This document shows positions 42,869-54,233 of a DNA stretch of 64,000 bases, one piece after another; position 1 is the stretch's first letter, and every line of letters begins with the position of its first letter. This DNA comes from Nannocystis sp. Lineage in GTDB: Bacteria; Myxococcota_A; Polyangia; Nannocystales; Nannocystaceae. The stretch covers positions 186,001 through 250,000 of the forward strand of contig NZ_JADJNN010000035.1 in assembly GCF_016714285.1 (NCBI RefSeq), in the 5' to 3' direction. The notes under the pieces were generated by a model that did not search any database, was not told the origin of the DNA, and saw only the letters and a list, made by a program, of their open reading frames with translations. Made by a program: the position numbers and the translations under genes.

Positions 42869-44356
42869 ATGACCGCCCGCCGCCTCAATCATTACACCTC
42901 TGGCCTCCTCAGCGCGGGCTTGCTCGCCCTCGCCATGCTCACCGGCTGCAAGCCGGCCCACGTCGAGATCAAGCCGCCCGACCCGATCGTCGCCACCCCG
43001 CCCGCCGCCGACCCCGGCGTCGTCGACCTCAGCTCCGCCCTCGCCCACAAGCTCATCGCCGCCGACGCGGCCGGCGAGATCCAGGTCCGCCTGCGCATCG
43101 ACGGCGGCAAGCTGGCCCACAGCAAGCGCCCGCCGATCAACGTCGTCCTGGTGATGGACAGCTCCGGCTCGATGGAGGGCGAGGCGATCGCCGACGCCCG
43201 CCAGGCCGCGCTCGCCCTCGTCGACGGCCTCAGCGACGGCGACCACCTCGCCGTCGTCACCTTCGACTCGCAGGCCCGCGTGCTGGTCCCATCGACCGCG
43301 ATCGACACGAAGACCCGCGCCGACGCCCGCGCCCGCGTCGAGACCATGGCCGCCCACGGCACCACCGACCTCGCCGGCGGCCTCGCCCTCGGCCTCGCCG
43401 AGGCCGGCCGCGGCTACCTCAACGACGGCGTCAACCGCCTGGTCCTCCTCAGCGACGGCGTCCCCAACGACGATACCCAGGTCGCCAACCTCGCCCAGCA
43501 GGCCGCCGGCATGCGCGTCGCCATCACCGCCCTGGGCCTCGGCCTCGAGTACAACGAGACCCTCCTCGCCGCCCTCGCCCGGCAATCCGGGGGCAAGTTC
43601 CACTTCATCGAGGACTCCGACCAGGTCGCCGCCGTGTTCCACGACGAGGTCCTGCGCCTCGAGCGGGTCGTCGCCAAGAACCTCGCCCTCACCCTCCTGC
43701 CCGGCCCCGGCGTCACCATCGTCGGCGTGCTCGGCCACAGCGGCGCCGCCACCGGCAACCGCGGCCTCAGCCTCGGCCTCGGCGACCTCGGCGAGGCCAG
43801 CCACCGCGACCTCATCGTCCAGCTGCGCGTCGGCCCGCACCGCGCCGGCGCCTCGCTCGAGCTGATGGACGCCGTCCTCGGCTTCCAGGACGCCGTCGCC
43901 GGCGCCGGCCAGCTCGAGCGCCGCGTCTTCGTCAGCGCCAGGACCAGCGGCGACGCCCAGGCCGTCGCCGCCAGCCGCGACCTCGAGGTCGAGCGACAGA
44001 TCGCCCGCGCCCTCGCCGACGCCGCCACCCTCGACGCGATCGCCCTCGCCCGTCAGGGCCAGCTCGCCGCCGCCATCGCCGTCATCGACCGCGCCGAGCC
44101 GCTCGCCCGCGGCGACGCCAACCAGCTGGGCGACGACGAGCTGCGCACCCAGGCCGACGGCCTCGTCAAGCTGCGCAAGGCCCTCCCCACCCTCGGCCCC
44201 GCGCCCCAGCCCATGCCGGCCCCGAGCCAACCCCTCGCCCCCAACGCCCGCGAGCCGGTCGCCGCGATGGGCTCCACGGTCAGCGCCCCCGTCGACGCCA
44301 CCGCCACCGTCAAGCGCTCCCACGGCCGCGCCATGCGGCGCCTGCAAGGCGAGTAG
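42869..44356 (+). CDS. VWA-domain lipoprotein
   Basis: 495-aa lipoprotein. Signal MTARRLNHYTSGLLSAGLLALAMLTGC, then a von Willebrand A domain with a complete MIDAS DSSGS (VVLVMDSSGSMEGEA), and later motifs HGTTDLAGGLALGL and LVLLSDGVPNDD. Metal-dependent adhesion site for protein partners. The second half (LERVVAKNLALTLLPGPGVTIVG ... ASRDLEVERQIARALADAATL) matches bacterial Ca-activated-channel-like VWA proteins. Probably binds other envelope or extracellular proteins. The start codon fits the signal peptide. Confidence 0.9.
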   Translation: MTARRLNHYTSGLLSAGLLALAMLTGCKPAHVEIKPPDPIVATPPAADPGVVDLSSALAHKLIAADAAGEIQVRLRIDGGKLAHSKRPPINVVLVMDSSGSMEGEAIADARQAALALVDGLSDGDHLAVVTFDSQARVLVPSTAIDTKTRADARARVETMAAHGTTDLAGGLALGLAEAGRGYLNDGVNRLVLLSDGVPNDDTQVANLAQQAAGMRVAITALGLGLEYNETLLAALARQSGGKFHFIEDSDQVAAVFHDEVLRLERVVAKNLALTLLPGPGVTIVGVLGHSGAATGNRGLSLGLGDLGEASHRDLIVQLRVGPHRAGASLELMDAVLGFQDAVAGAGQLERRVFVSARTSGDAQAVAASRDLEVERQIARALADAATLDAIALARQGQLAAAIAVIDRAEPLARGDANQLGDDELRTQADGLVKLRKALPTLGPAPQPMPAPSQPLAPNAREPVAAMGSTVSAPVDATATVKRSHGRAMRRLQGE

Positions 44357-44380
44357 CCGCACCTGTCCCCCAGGACAATA

Positions 44381-47300
44381 CTATCGGAAACCGTTGCGTT
44401 GAATCGCAGACCGCGCCGATTGGACGATGGGGTCGGCATCTACCGAACTGCCCCCCTCGGTGAGGTATCTACTATAGTTGCGGAGGCTGATTACTAAATT
44501 GTTGACAAACGCTGCAGGCCAGCGCTCGAAGAGCGATTGATACAGCTTCACCGCCTCCCCCGTCGACGCCAGCGCCTCCTCCCGCTGCCCCACCTTGCTC
44601 TGCATGTTGCCCAGGTTGTTGAGGCTCATCGCAAGGTCCGGCTCGAACGCGTCCGGCCGCGCCGCCGCAAGCTTCCGGTACAGCTTCACCGCCTCCCCCG
44701 TCGACCCCAGCGCCTCCTCCCGCTGCCCCACCGCGCTCTGCACGGCGCCCAGGTTGTTGAGGCTGCCCGCAAGGTTCGGCTCGAACGCGTCCGGCCGCGC
44801 CGCCGCAAGCTTCCTATGCAGCTTCACCGCCTCCCCCGTCGACGCCAGCGCCTCCTCCCGCTGACCCACCGCGCTCTGCATGTTGCCCAGGTTATTGAGG
44901 CTGCTCGCAAGGTCCGGCTCGAACGCGTCCGGCCGCGCCGCCGCAAGCTTCCGGTACAGTTTCACCGCCTCCCCCGTCGACCCCACCGCCTCCTCCCGCC
45001 CCCCCACCTCGCTCTGCCTGCTGCCCAGGTTGTTGAGGCTGCTCGCAAGGTTCGGCTCGAACGCGTCCGGCCGCGCCGCCGCAAGCTTCCGGTACAGCTT
45101 CACCGCCTCCCCCGTCGACGCCAGCGCCTCCTCCCGCCCCCCCACCTCGCTCTGCATGTTGCCCTGGTTGTTGAGGCTGCTCGCAAGGTCTGGCTCGAAC
45201 GCGTCCGGCCGCGCCGCCGCAAGCTTCCGGTACAGCTTCACCGCCTCCCCGTCGACGCCAGCGCCTCCTCCCGCCGCCCCACCTCGCTCTGCCTGCTGCC
45301 CAGGTTGTTGAGGCTGCCCGCAAGGTTCGGCTCGAACGCGTCCGGCCGCGCCGCCGCAAGCTTCCTGTACAGCTTCACTGCCTCCCCCGTCGACGCCAGC
45401 GCCTCCTCCCGCCGACCCACCGCGCTCTGCATGTTGCCCAGGTTATTGAGGCTCGTCGCAAGGTCCGGCTCGAACGCGTCCGGCCGCGCCGCCGCAAGCT
45501 TCCGGTACAGCTTCACCGCCTCCCCCGTCGACGCCAGCGCCTCCTCCCGCTGACCCACCGCGCTCTGCATGGCGCCCAGGTTATTGCGGCTCATCGCAAA
45601 GTTCGGCTCGAACGCGTCCGGCCGCGCCGCCGCAAGCTTCCGGTACAGCTTCACCGCCTCCCCCGTCGACGCCAGCGCCTCCTCCCGCCGCCCCACCGCG
45701 CTCTGCCTGCTGCCCAGGTTGTTGAGGCTGCCCGCAAGGTTCGGCTCGAACGCGTCCGGCCGCGCCGCCGCAAGCTTCCTGTACAGCTTCACCGCCTCCC
45801 CCGTCGACGCCAGCGCCTCCTCCCGCCGACCCACCGCGCTCTGCATGTTGCCCAGGTTATTGAGGCTCATCGCAAGGTCCGGCTCGAACGCGTCCGGCCG
45901 CGCCGCCGCAAGCTTCCGGTACAGCTTCACCGCCTCCCCCGTCGACGCCAGCGCCTCCTCCCGCCGCCCCACCTCGCTCTGCCTGCTGCCCAGGTTGTTG
46001 AGGCTGCTCGCAAGGTTCGGCTCGAACGCGTCCGGCCGCGCCGCCGCAAGCTTCCGGTACAGCTTCACCGCCTCCCCGTCGACGCCAGCGCCTCCTCCCG
46101 CCCCCCCACCGCGCTCTCCATGTTGCCCAGGTTGTTGAGGCTCGTCGCAAGGTCCGGCTCGAACGCGTCCGGCCGCGCCGCCGCGAGTTTCCGGTCCAGC
46201 TTCACCGCCTCCCCCGTCGACGCCAGCGCCTCCTCCCGCCCCCCCACCTCGCTCTGGATGTTGCCCTGGTTGTTGAGGCTGCCCGCAAGGTCCGGCTCGA
46301 ACGCGTCCGGCCGCGCCGCCGCAAGCTTCCTGTACAGCTTCACCGCCTCCCCCGTCGACGCCAGCGCCTCCTCCGCTGACCCACCGCGCTCTGCATGCTG
46401 CCCAGGTTGTTGAGGCTGCTCGCAAGGTCCGGCTCGAACGCGTCCGGCCGCGCCGCCGCAAGCTTCCGGTACAGCTTCACCGCCTCCCCCGTCGACGCCA
46501 GCGCCTCCTCCCGCTGACCCACCGCGCTCTGCATGGTGCCCAGGTTATTGAGGCTGCTCGCAAGGTCCGGCTCGAACGCGTCCGGCCGCGCCGCCGCAAG
46601 CTTCCGGTACAGCTTCACCGCCTCCCCCGTCGACGCCAGCGCCTCCTCCCGCCGCCCCACCTCACTCAAGTGTGAGCCCTTGTCCCTCAAACGACGCGCT
46701 CTGCCTGCGAGTTCGTCCGGCGTCGCCGACTCCCAGGTACCCGTCGTCGGAGTCCCTTCCGCGGCCCGCTCCGCGAGCAACACGGCCACGCCCCGCAATG
46801 CGACCGACCCGAGCGGCAGCGGCCGCGCCAGTGCGTCGGCCTCGTCCGGTGTCATCGCCTCGAGCCCTCCGAGCGCGGCCTCAAGGCGTTCGGCGTGTGT
46901 CGGCGCCCAGGATTCCTCCGGCGCCACGGCGAGCCAGGCGCGGACGAAGGGCGCTGTGTGCCGGCGGGCCAGCGCCTCAAGACGAGGCACGAGCCCAGGT
47001 TGCCACCGCGCTGCACGACCCAGCACGCGCAGCGCTTGCTCGGCAAGCGACGACTCGCTGCCCTCAAAAGGCAAGTCCGCCAGCGAGGGAGTCGATGCCA
47101 GCTGCGTGGCGACGAGTCGCTCACCGATCCGGTCCGGCTGTACGGGCGGCAGCGCGCACGGCTCTCCGCCCGCACCGGGATACAGCGACGCGAACACGGC
47201 CGCCAGCCCGTCGAGCGTGGCCTCGGGTTGCCCGCCCAGGCCGGGCGTTCGAACGAGCACCGCACGCGCCTGCTCGACCGATCCGAGCGGGCCGACGAGT

Positions 47301-49206
47301 GTGGCGATGCATGCAACGGTGCTCAACACCTTGTCGCGGTTGGCGAACCCGTCGCCGACCAGCCGCACCGCCTCCGGCTTCCAAAACTTGAGGAGTTCCG
47401 CCGCAGGAGCTCGTCGAACAGCTTGCCCACGCCGGCATCGAACGGCGGTGGATCGCCCTCCACCGCGAGCAGGGCCGCCACGTGAAGCGCGAGCACGCCT
47501 TCGCGCACCAACCCGGTCAGCACCTCCACAGGCGGCATGACGACGGCCCTCATCGCGGAGCCTCGGCGCTCCGTGAACGCCTGCACTGCGTCTACCCACG
47601 CGCGGCTCACATCCTCGATGGACCCGAGCCGCCGCACGACATCCGCCCCCTCGAGCAGGTCTCGCAACGCTTCGACGCCATGCGGCAGCTCGCGCCACCA
47701 CTCGGCCTCCGCCCGCGCCGCAAGGACGACCCGGATCGGTTCGGGGTTCTCACGAAAAGGCGCGAGCGCCCACAACAACTGCTCGAGATCCTTCCCCCAG
47801 GTCTCGGCATAGTCGACCGCAAGCAGCAGCGGTCGTCCCGCTTGCGCGAATGTCATCAGTTCTCCGTGATCCACGCCACGCCGCAAAACTCCTGCCGTCC
47901 AGCCGCGCTCGAGTTGCCGCTTGCACAGCTCGCGGACTAGACGCGTCTTGCCGCTCCCACCCGGCGCTGTCACCAGCCGGATCGCAAGCCCGGGCGTCTC
48001 GCACCACGCGGAAAAATCCGCGAGCATCGCCTCGCGCCCCGACATCGCCACGACTCCATGCTCGGCGCGCAGCAGACGAAATCCCGGGATCGACATGTCA
48101 CCGGCCGGCAACTCTCGATACGGCTCCTCGAGCCACGCCGACGGTCGTGGCGCAGCCACAATACCGCTCCGCGCCATCCCAGGCGGCTTCGGGGTCGGCC
48201 TCGTCGAGGTGGACGGCGGCGAGCCGCCGCGCAGGCGATCGCGGAGCGCCGGCAACAGACAGTGCATGTCCACGTGCTCGTACGTCTGCACGCGTCCACC
48301 CCCAGCTTCCAGCTTGCCCACGACCTCTGGATCCGCGGCGCCGTAGAAGCCCCACACGATGTCGGGATGAGCCCCTTCGTCAGCCACCAGGGTCTGCAAG
48401 CTCCCCATGAGTACATCGTCCCAGCCACCATAGCCGAGCACCACAGGCAGCGCCGGCTCGATCCATCGCCGCAGCGTCGACGTGAGCTGCCTTCGCTCGC
48501 GCTGGAGCAGTCGATCGGTGTGCAGGGTGTCGGCGCTGAACCAGTACCCGTGCACGTGCACCACGTGCGTGCCATCCCGCTATGCTGTCCGGGATTGCCG
48601 TCGCGCGTGAGTGACCGTCCTGCGCGCCGTACCCCCTGCACGCTTCACGGCGACCTCGATGAGCGGGTCAAAGTTCGTCGTAAACACCAGTCGCCCTGGG
48701 TCCTGCTGCAAGATCTCGCCGAGTGCCACGACAGAGGGACGCAGAGGGAGCCAACCCGCGGGCGCATCGAGGAGTTCCTGGCACGCCGCGTGGCGGACCT
48801 CCCGATTGGCCGACGACACCCGGGCTCGACGCGCATTGTCGAGGAATTCGTGAGCCTCGAGCACCGCCTCGAGGATGACGCGATCGACCGCATCCTGTCC
48901 GCCGCCACGGCGGAGCAAGGCATCGAAGCCTTCGCGGTACGCGACGCCGAGATCCCTACCGGAACCACTTTCGTCGGCCCGCGCGACCGCCTCGTCGAAC
49001 TTCACGCCACCGTCGCCCGCGAGCGCCGTGCGCAATCGATTCACCACCCCGCGCACGTCCGGGACTCCCGACAGCCCGGGTCCTGGCTGCATCGTCAAAG
49101 CCGAACCCAACAGCAGCACTATCTTCCGTTCGCTCTTGACGATCCGCGCGATCAGATCGCGTGCACCCTCGCTGAGCTCACCTCCAGAGACCTCGGGCGC
49201 AGGCAT
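44381..49206 (-). pseudogene. SIR2 - STAND NTPase - TPR protein, antiphage-sensor-like, with several frameshifts
   Basis: Reconstructed product about 1600 aa. N-terminal SIR2-like NADase domain: VLLLGSALTMQPGPGLSGVPD and FTTNFDPLIEVA, continuing past breaks as VVHVHGYWFSADTLHTDRL. Then a P-loop NTPase, Walker A VTAPGGSGKTRLV at about 47940-47970 and Walker B LLLAVDYAETW. The C-terminus is 16 nearly identical 46-residue TPR units. Apparent frameshifts: two at 48560-48610, one near 47395, and three in the TPR array (45249, 46076, 46373), the latter each a single missing C. Start ATG at 49206, with AGGAGG upstream. SIR2-STAND-TPR plan matches antiphage NTPases (Avs5-like: STAND recognises a phage protein, SIR2 destroys NAD). 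Family assignment is inference. Confidence 0.78.
44561..46670 (-). repeat. Tandem 138-bp TPR-coding repeats, 16 units
   Basis: The anchor CGTCGAC recurs at 44561, 44699, 44837, 44975, 45113, 45250, 45388, 45526, 45664, 45802, 45940, 46077, 46215, 46353, 46490 and 46628. Intervals are 138 bp (46 codons) except three of 137 bp. Units code for STGEAVKLYRKLAAARPDAF and the linked EPDLASSLNNLGNMQSAVG. High DNA identity between units suggests recent expansion or homogenisation. Confidence 0.95.
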
Positions 49207-49577
49207 GCATCATGGTATCGTCCTCCTGACTACTTGAGAAGTGCACGGCACACCGCACGGAGCTCCGTCGACGCTACGCCGATCTCCTCTGCCCGCTTGG
49301 TCGACGCCCAGCCCACGTGCTGCTAACCATCTCCACCCAGCAAGCGCCTTCGTCCTGAACCGAGCGCTCGGGCCCTTTACAAGCGGGTCCGTGGTCCCGA
49401 CCTCGACGAACGTGGCCGACACGCGACATAAGGGCCTCGGGTACGATTGCGACGGCCGCCGCCACGCCCCCCGCCGTGTGACGCCTACCAAGACACGCCC
49501 CACCTCGAATCACTCTCTCACGCCGTACTTCCAGGCGTGAATTTGCAGGCCCCGCGACACCGGACGACACCCCACAA
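49207..49577. other. Leader of the SIR2-STAND-TPR gene
   Basis: No confident gene. On the minus strand at 49232-49320 a short frame reads GWASTKRAEEIGVASTELRAVCRALLK and stops at 49230; it looks protein-like but opens only 29 codons earlier, so it may be the remnant end of a lost upstream gene. The rest shows no clear promoter. Confidence 0.4.
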
Positions 49578-49880
49578 CATGTCCCAAGCGACATGTCCGT
49601 ACCGCCATATCGCCCGCTCAGGGCCGGTGCGGTCCGGCTCTCGGCCACGCCGACCGCACCGGCCTTTAGCGGAGGCTTCCCGTGCCGGAGGGCCGAGAGG
49701 GGGGTCGACCGAGTCCGGCGTAGACCGGGGAATCACCCCGGCGACGGTGTGTCAGGCCGTGTTTGAGGGCGACCCCCCTCTCGGACATCCGGCTTCTCGA
49801 GCCTGCGCGGGCACCCAGCCGGACCGCACCGGCCCGTGCCACGTCACCCGCGCCACGAGCCGGACCGCGCCGGCCCGTGC
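49578..49880 (+). repeat. Structured hairpin element, copy 3 with duplicated 3' end
   Basis: Third copy, same orientation. Mini-hairpin CATGTC/GACATG at 49578-49595; terminal repeat GGGCCGGTGCGGTCCGGC at 49621-49638 and its exact complement at 49818-49835; inner stem CCGAGAGGGGGGTCG at 49693-49707 with its exact complement at 49770-49784, same sequence as copy 1; loop 49708-49769. The last about 40 bases, including the 3' terminal repeat, are repeated once more (49859-49898). It lies between the leader of the SIR2-STAND-TPR gene and the 3' end of the helicase gene. Confidence 0.85.
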
Positions 49881-49920
49881 CACGTCACCCGCGCGACCGA
49901 TCGTTCACAGCACCGGGCGA

Positions 49921-51223
<1,303 letters not shown>

Positions 51224-51307
51224 GCGCCTCCCCTGACACATTCCCGGCCGCACGTCGAGTCACTTCCACCGGCGCCCGCCGCGTGCGCGCGTGTTAGCCT
51301 GCCCGCG

Positions 51308-52646
51308 ATGAAGCTGCGCGAGGCCAGGCGGCGCCTGCCGATCGTCGAGCTTGCCGCCAGGACGCGGCAGGCGGGTCCTGCCCGCCCCGCGCGGCGAGGT
51401 CCAGCGGCCGGGACTCGCCGTGTGGGAGTTCACGCTGGCCTGCGACCAGCGCTGCCAGGCCTGCGGCCCGCGAGCGGGCAGCGCCCGCCCGAACGGGCTC
51501 CGGCACCGAGGAGGCCCTGCGCCTGGTCGACGAGCTCGCCGGAGCTCGGCGTCGGCGAGGTCGTGCTCATCGGCGGCGAGGCCTACCTCCCGCAACGACG
51601 TCCTGCTCGTCATCCGCCAGATCCGCGAGCGCGGCATGACCTGCTCGATGACCACCGGCGGCCTCGGCCTCACCCGCCAGCGCGCCGAGGCCCTCGCCGA
51701 GGCCGGCCTGCAGACGGTGTCCGTCTCGATCGACGGCCTCGAGGCCAGCCACGGTCCTGCGCGGCACCCCGGCGGCTGGCGCCGCTGCTTCGAGGCCCTC
51801 GCCCACGCCCGCGCCGCCGGCATGACGATCGCCGCCAACACCCAGATCAACCGCCACAGCTGGCGCGAGCTGCCCGCCCTGCTGGGCTGCTCGCCGCCGC
51901 CGGCGCGCGCGCTGGCAGATGTTCCTGACCATGCCCCACGGCAACGCCGCCGACCACCCGGAGCTGCTCCTACAACCGCATGACGTGCTCGAGCTCTTCG
52001 AGATCGTCGACCGCGTCATCGACCGCTGCCAACAATTGAACGTCCGCTTCTGGCCCGGCAACAACCTCGGCTACTTCGGCCCCCACGAGGGCAAGATCCG
52101 CCGCCTCCTGCAGAGCGACGGCCACTACGAGGCTGCGCCGGCCGCACCGGCCTCGGCATCGAGGCCGACGGCACCATCAAGCCCTGCCCCCAGCGTCGGC
52201 GGCCCGCCCAACGAGGGGCGGCAACTGGCGCGACCACGGCCTGCGCGCGTTGTGGGAGCGCGCCCCGGAGATCCGCTATATCGAGCACCGCACCTCGATG
52301 ATCTAGGGGATATTGCCGCGAGTGCTACTATGCAGATACCTGCATGGCCGGCTGCACCGCGATGAGCGAGCCCCTGCTCGGCCGCCCCGGCAACAACCCC
52401 TATTGCCACCACCGCGCGATCGAGATGCAGCGCATGGGCCTGCGCGAGCGCGTCGAGCAGGTCGCCGCCGCCTCCGGCCAGCCCTTCGACCACGGCCTGT
52501 TCCGCCTGATCCGCGAGCCCGCCGACGCGGCCGAGCGAGCCATCCGCGGCCCGGTCCAGATCGACGACCCCCGCAGCCCCCGCACGCAGGACCCCCACGG
52601 CCCCGGCACCCCGCTCCACATCCCCCGAGACGAGCCCACGACCTGA
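51308..52646 (+). pseudogene. Radical SAM/SPASM enzyme, multiple frameshifts
   Basis: Reconstructed protein of about 445 aa, MKLREARRRLPIVELAA at ATG 51308. The radical SAM cluster site is CDQRCQACG (CxxxCxxC) in AVWEFTLACDQRC; GGEAYL and VSVSIDGLEASH follow. The C-terminal SPASM-like part is GLGIEADGTIKPCPS and CRECYYADTCMAGCTAMS, for extra FeS clusters. About six to eight one-base breaks are needed across 51370-52330. SPASM enzymes usually modify peptides (sactipeptide, mycofactocin, PQQ-type). No obvious small precursor peptide lies next to it, so substrate is open. It is divergent from the helicase gene. Confidence 0.82.
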
Positions 52647-52698
52647 GCCCACGTCGTGCCATTGTCGAACGCCCCCAGCCTTGCTACCGTCGCCGCCC

Positions 52699-53443
52699 AT
52701 GAAGCCCTGCACCCGCTGCCACCGCCACGTCCGCCGCGCGGCCGCGGCGTGCCCCTTCTGCGGCGAGGCGCTGCTCGAGCTCCCCGCACCCGCCATCGCC
52801 GCCACACTCGCCGCATGCGCCCCCTGGGCCCTCGGCCTCGCGGTCTTCGCCGCCTGCGGCGGCAAGGACGACGGCGACACCGACAGCACGAGCACCAGCG
52901 AAGCCAGCACGAGCACCGGCGAAGCCACCACCACCGCCGCCCCCACGACCAGCGCCACCGATGCCGCCAGCACCGGCTGCCTCACCGGCTGCAGCGACAC
53001 CACCGTCGGCACCGGCTTCATCTACGGCACGCCTGACACCGGCGACACCCCCTCGAGGTGCGACGTGCAAGCCGAGGACTGCCCCGCCGGCGAGAAGTGC
53101 ATGCCCTGGGTCGACGGCGGCGGCGCCATGTGGAACGCGCTCAAGTGCGTCCCCGTCGACCCCACCCCGTGGCCGTCGGCGAGCCCTGCGAGGCCCCGGC
53201 GGCGGCCTCACGGGCGTCGACAATTGCGACAAGCACGTGATGTGCTTCGAGGTCCAGGCAACACCGGCGTGTGCCGGGCGATGTGCGACAGCGGCACCTG
53301 CGAGGCCGGCTTCAACTGTTTCATCGGCAACGACAACGTCCTGCAGCTGCGCCCCCGCCTGCGACCTCAACATGCCCGACTGCCCGCCCGGCCGCACCTG
53401 CCTGCCGGTGGCCGGCGGCGGCGTGTGTGCCCCCGGAGGCTGA
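52699..53443 (+). pseudogene. Zinc-ribbon membrane lipoprotein-like protein, frameshifted
   Basis: About 247 aa reconstructed. N-terminus MKPCTRCHRHVRRAAAACPFCGE carries a CxxC/CxxC zinc ribbon, then a hydrophobic segment with LGLAVFAACGGKDDG, a STSTSEASTSTGEATT linker, and a Cys-rich body ending CAPACDLNMPDCPPGRTCLPVAGGGVCAPGG. A cytoplasmic ribbon joined to an outer Cys-rich domain is a common myxobacterial arrangement. Frame joins are needed near 53175, 53265 and 53345. The stop overlaps to within one base of the aquaporin start. Confidence 0.7.
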
Positions 53444-53444
53444 T

Positions 53445-54148
53445 ATGCCCGTCTTCTGGGCCGAGCTCACCGGCACCGCGCTGCTGATCGTCCTCGGCGA
53501 CGGCGTGGTCGCCGGCGTGCTCCTGCGCCACAGCAAGAGCGAGAACGCCGGCTGGATCGTCATCACGATCGGCTGGGCCCTCGCCGTCACCCTCGCCGTC
53601 TATGCCGTCGGCAGCGTCAGCGGCGGCCACTTGAACCCCGCCGTCACCCTCGCGCTCGCCAGCGTCGGCGAATTCGCGTGGGCCCAGGTGCCCACATACC
53701 TGCTCGCCCAGCTCCTCGGCGCATTCCTCGGCGCCTGCCTGGTCTGGCTGCACTACCTCCCGCACTGGCGCGCCACCCAGGACCCCGCCAGCAAGCTCGC
53801 GGTCTTCTGCACCGCCCCCGCGCTGCGCCACGCCCCCGCCAACTTCCTCAGCGAGGCGCTCGGCAGCTTCATCCTGCTGTTCGGCCTCACCGCGATCGGG
53901 GCCCACCGCTTCGCCGAGGGCCTGGGTCCCATGGTCGTCGGCGCGCTCGTGCTGGCGATCGGCCTGTCCTCGGCGGCACCACCGGCTACGCGATCAACCC
54001 CGCCCGCGACCTCGGCCCCCGCCTCGCCCACGCCCTGCTCCCGATCACCGGCAAGGGCCCCTCGGACTGGTCCTACGCGTGGATCCCCGCGCTCGCGCCG
54101 ATCGTCGGCGCCGTCGCTGGCGCCTTCGCCCACCGCGCGCTGTTCTGA
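53445..54148 (+). pseudogene. Aquaglyceroporin (MIP/GlpF family), one frameshift
   Basis: Six-helix channel for water and small polyols. Starting MPVFWAELTGTALLIVLGDGVV at ATG 53445, one base after the previous stop. First NPA half SGGHLNPAVTLALASV; after a break at about 53970 the second half reads GYAINPARDLGPRLAHALLP. The Asp after the second NPAR motif (NPARD) is the mark of glycerol-conducting members. 234 residues reconstructed, slightly short for GlpF. One missing base explains the break. Confidence 0.85.
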
Positions 54149-54233
54149 CGCGAGCGCGTCCCCGGAATGCCCCGTGCCGCCCCACGTTGCCAGCGGCGCG
54201 AGGGTGTATCCTCGCCGACCAGGAGAATCCGCA

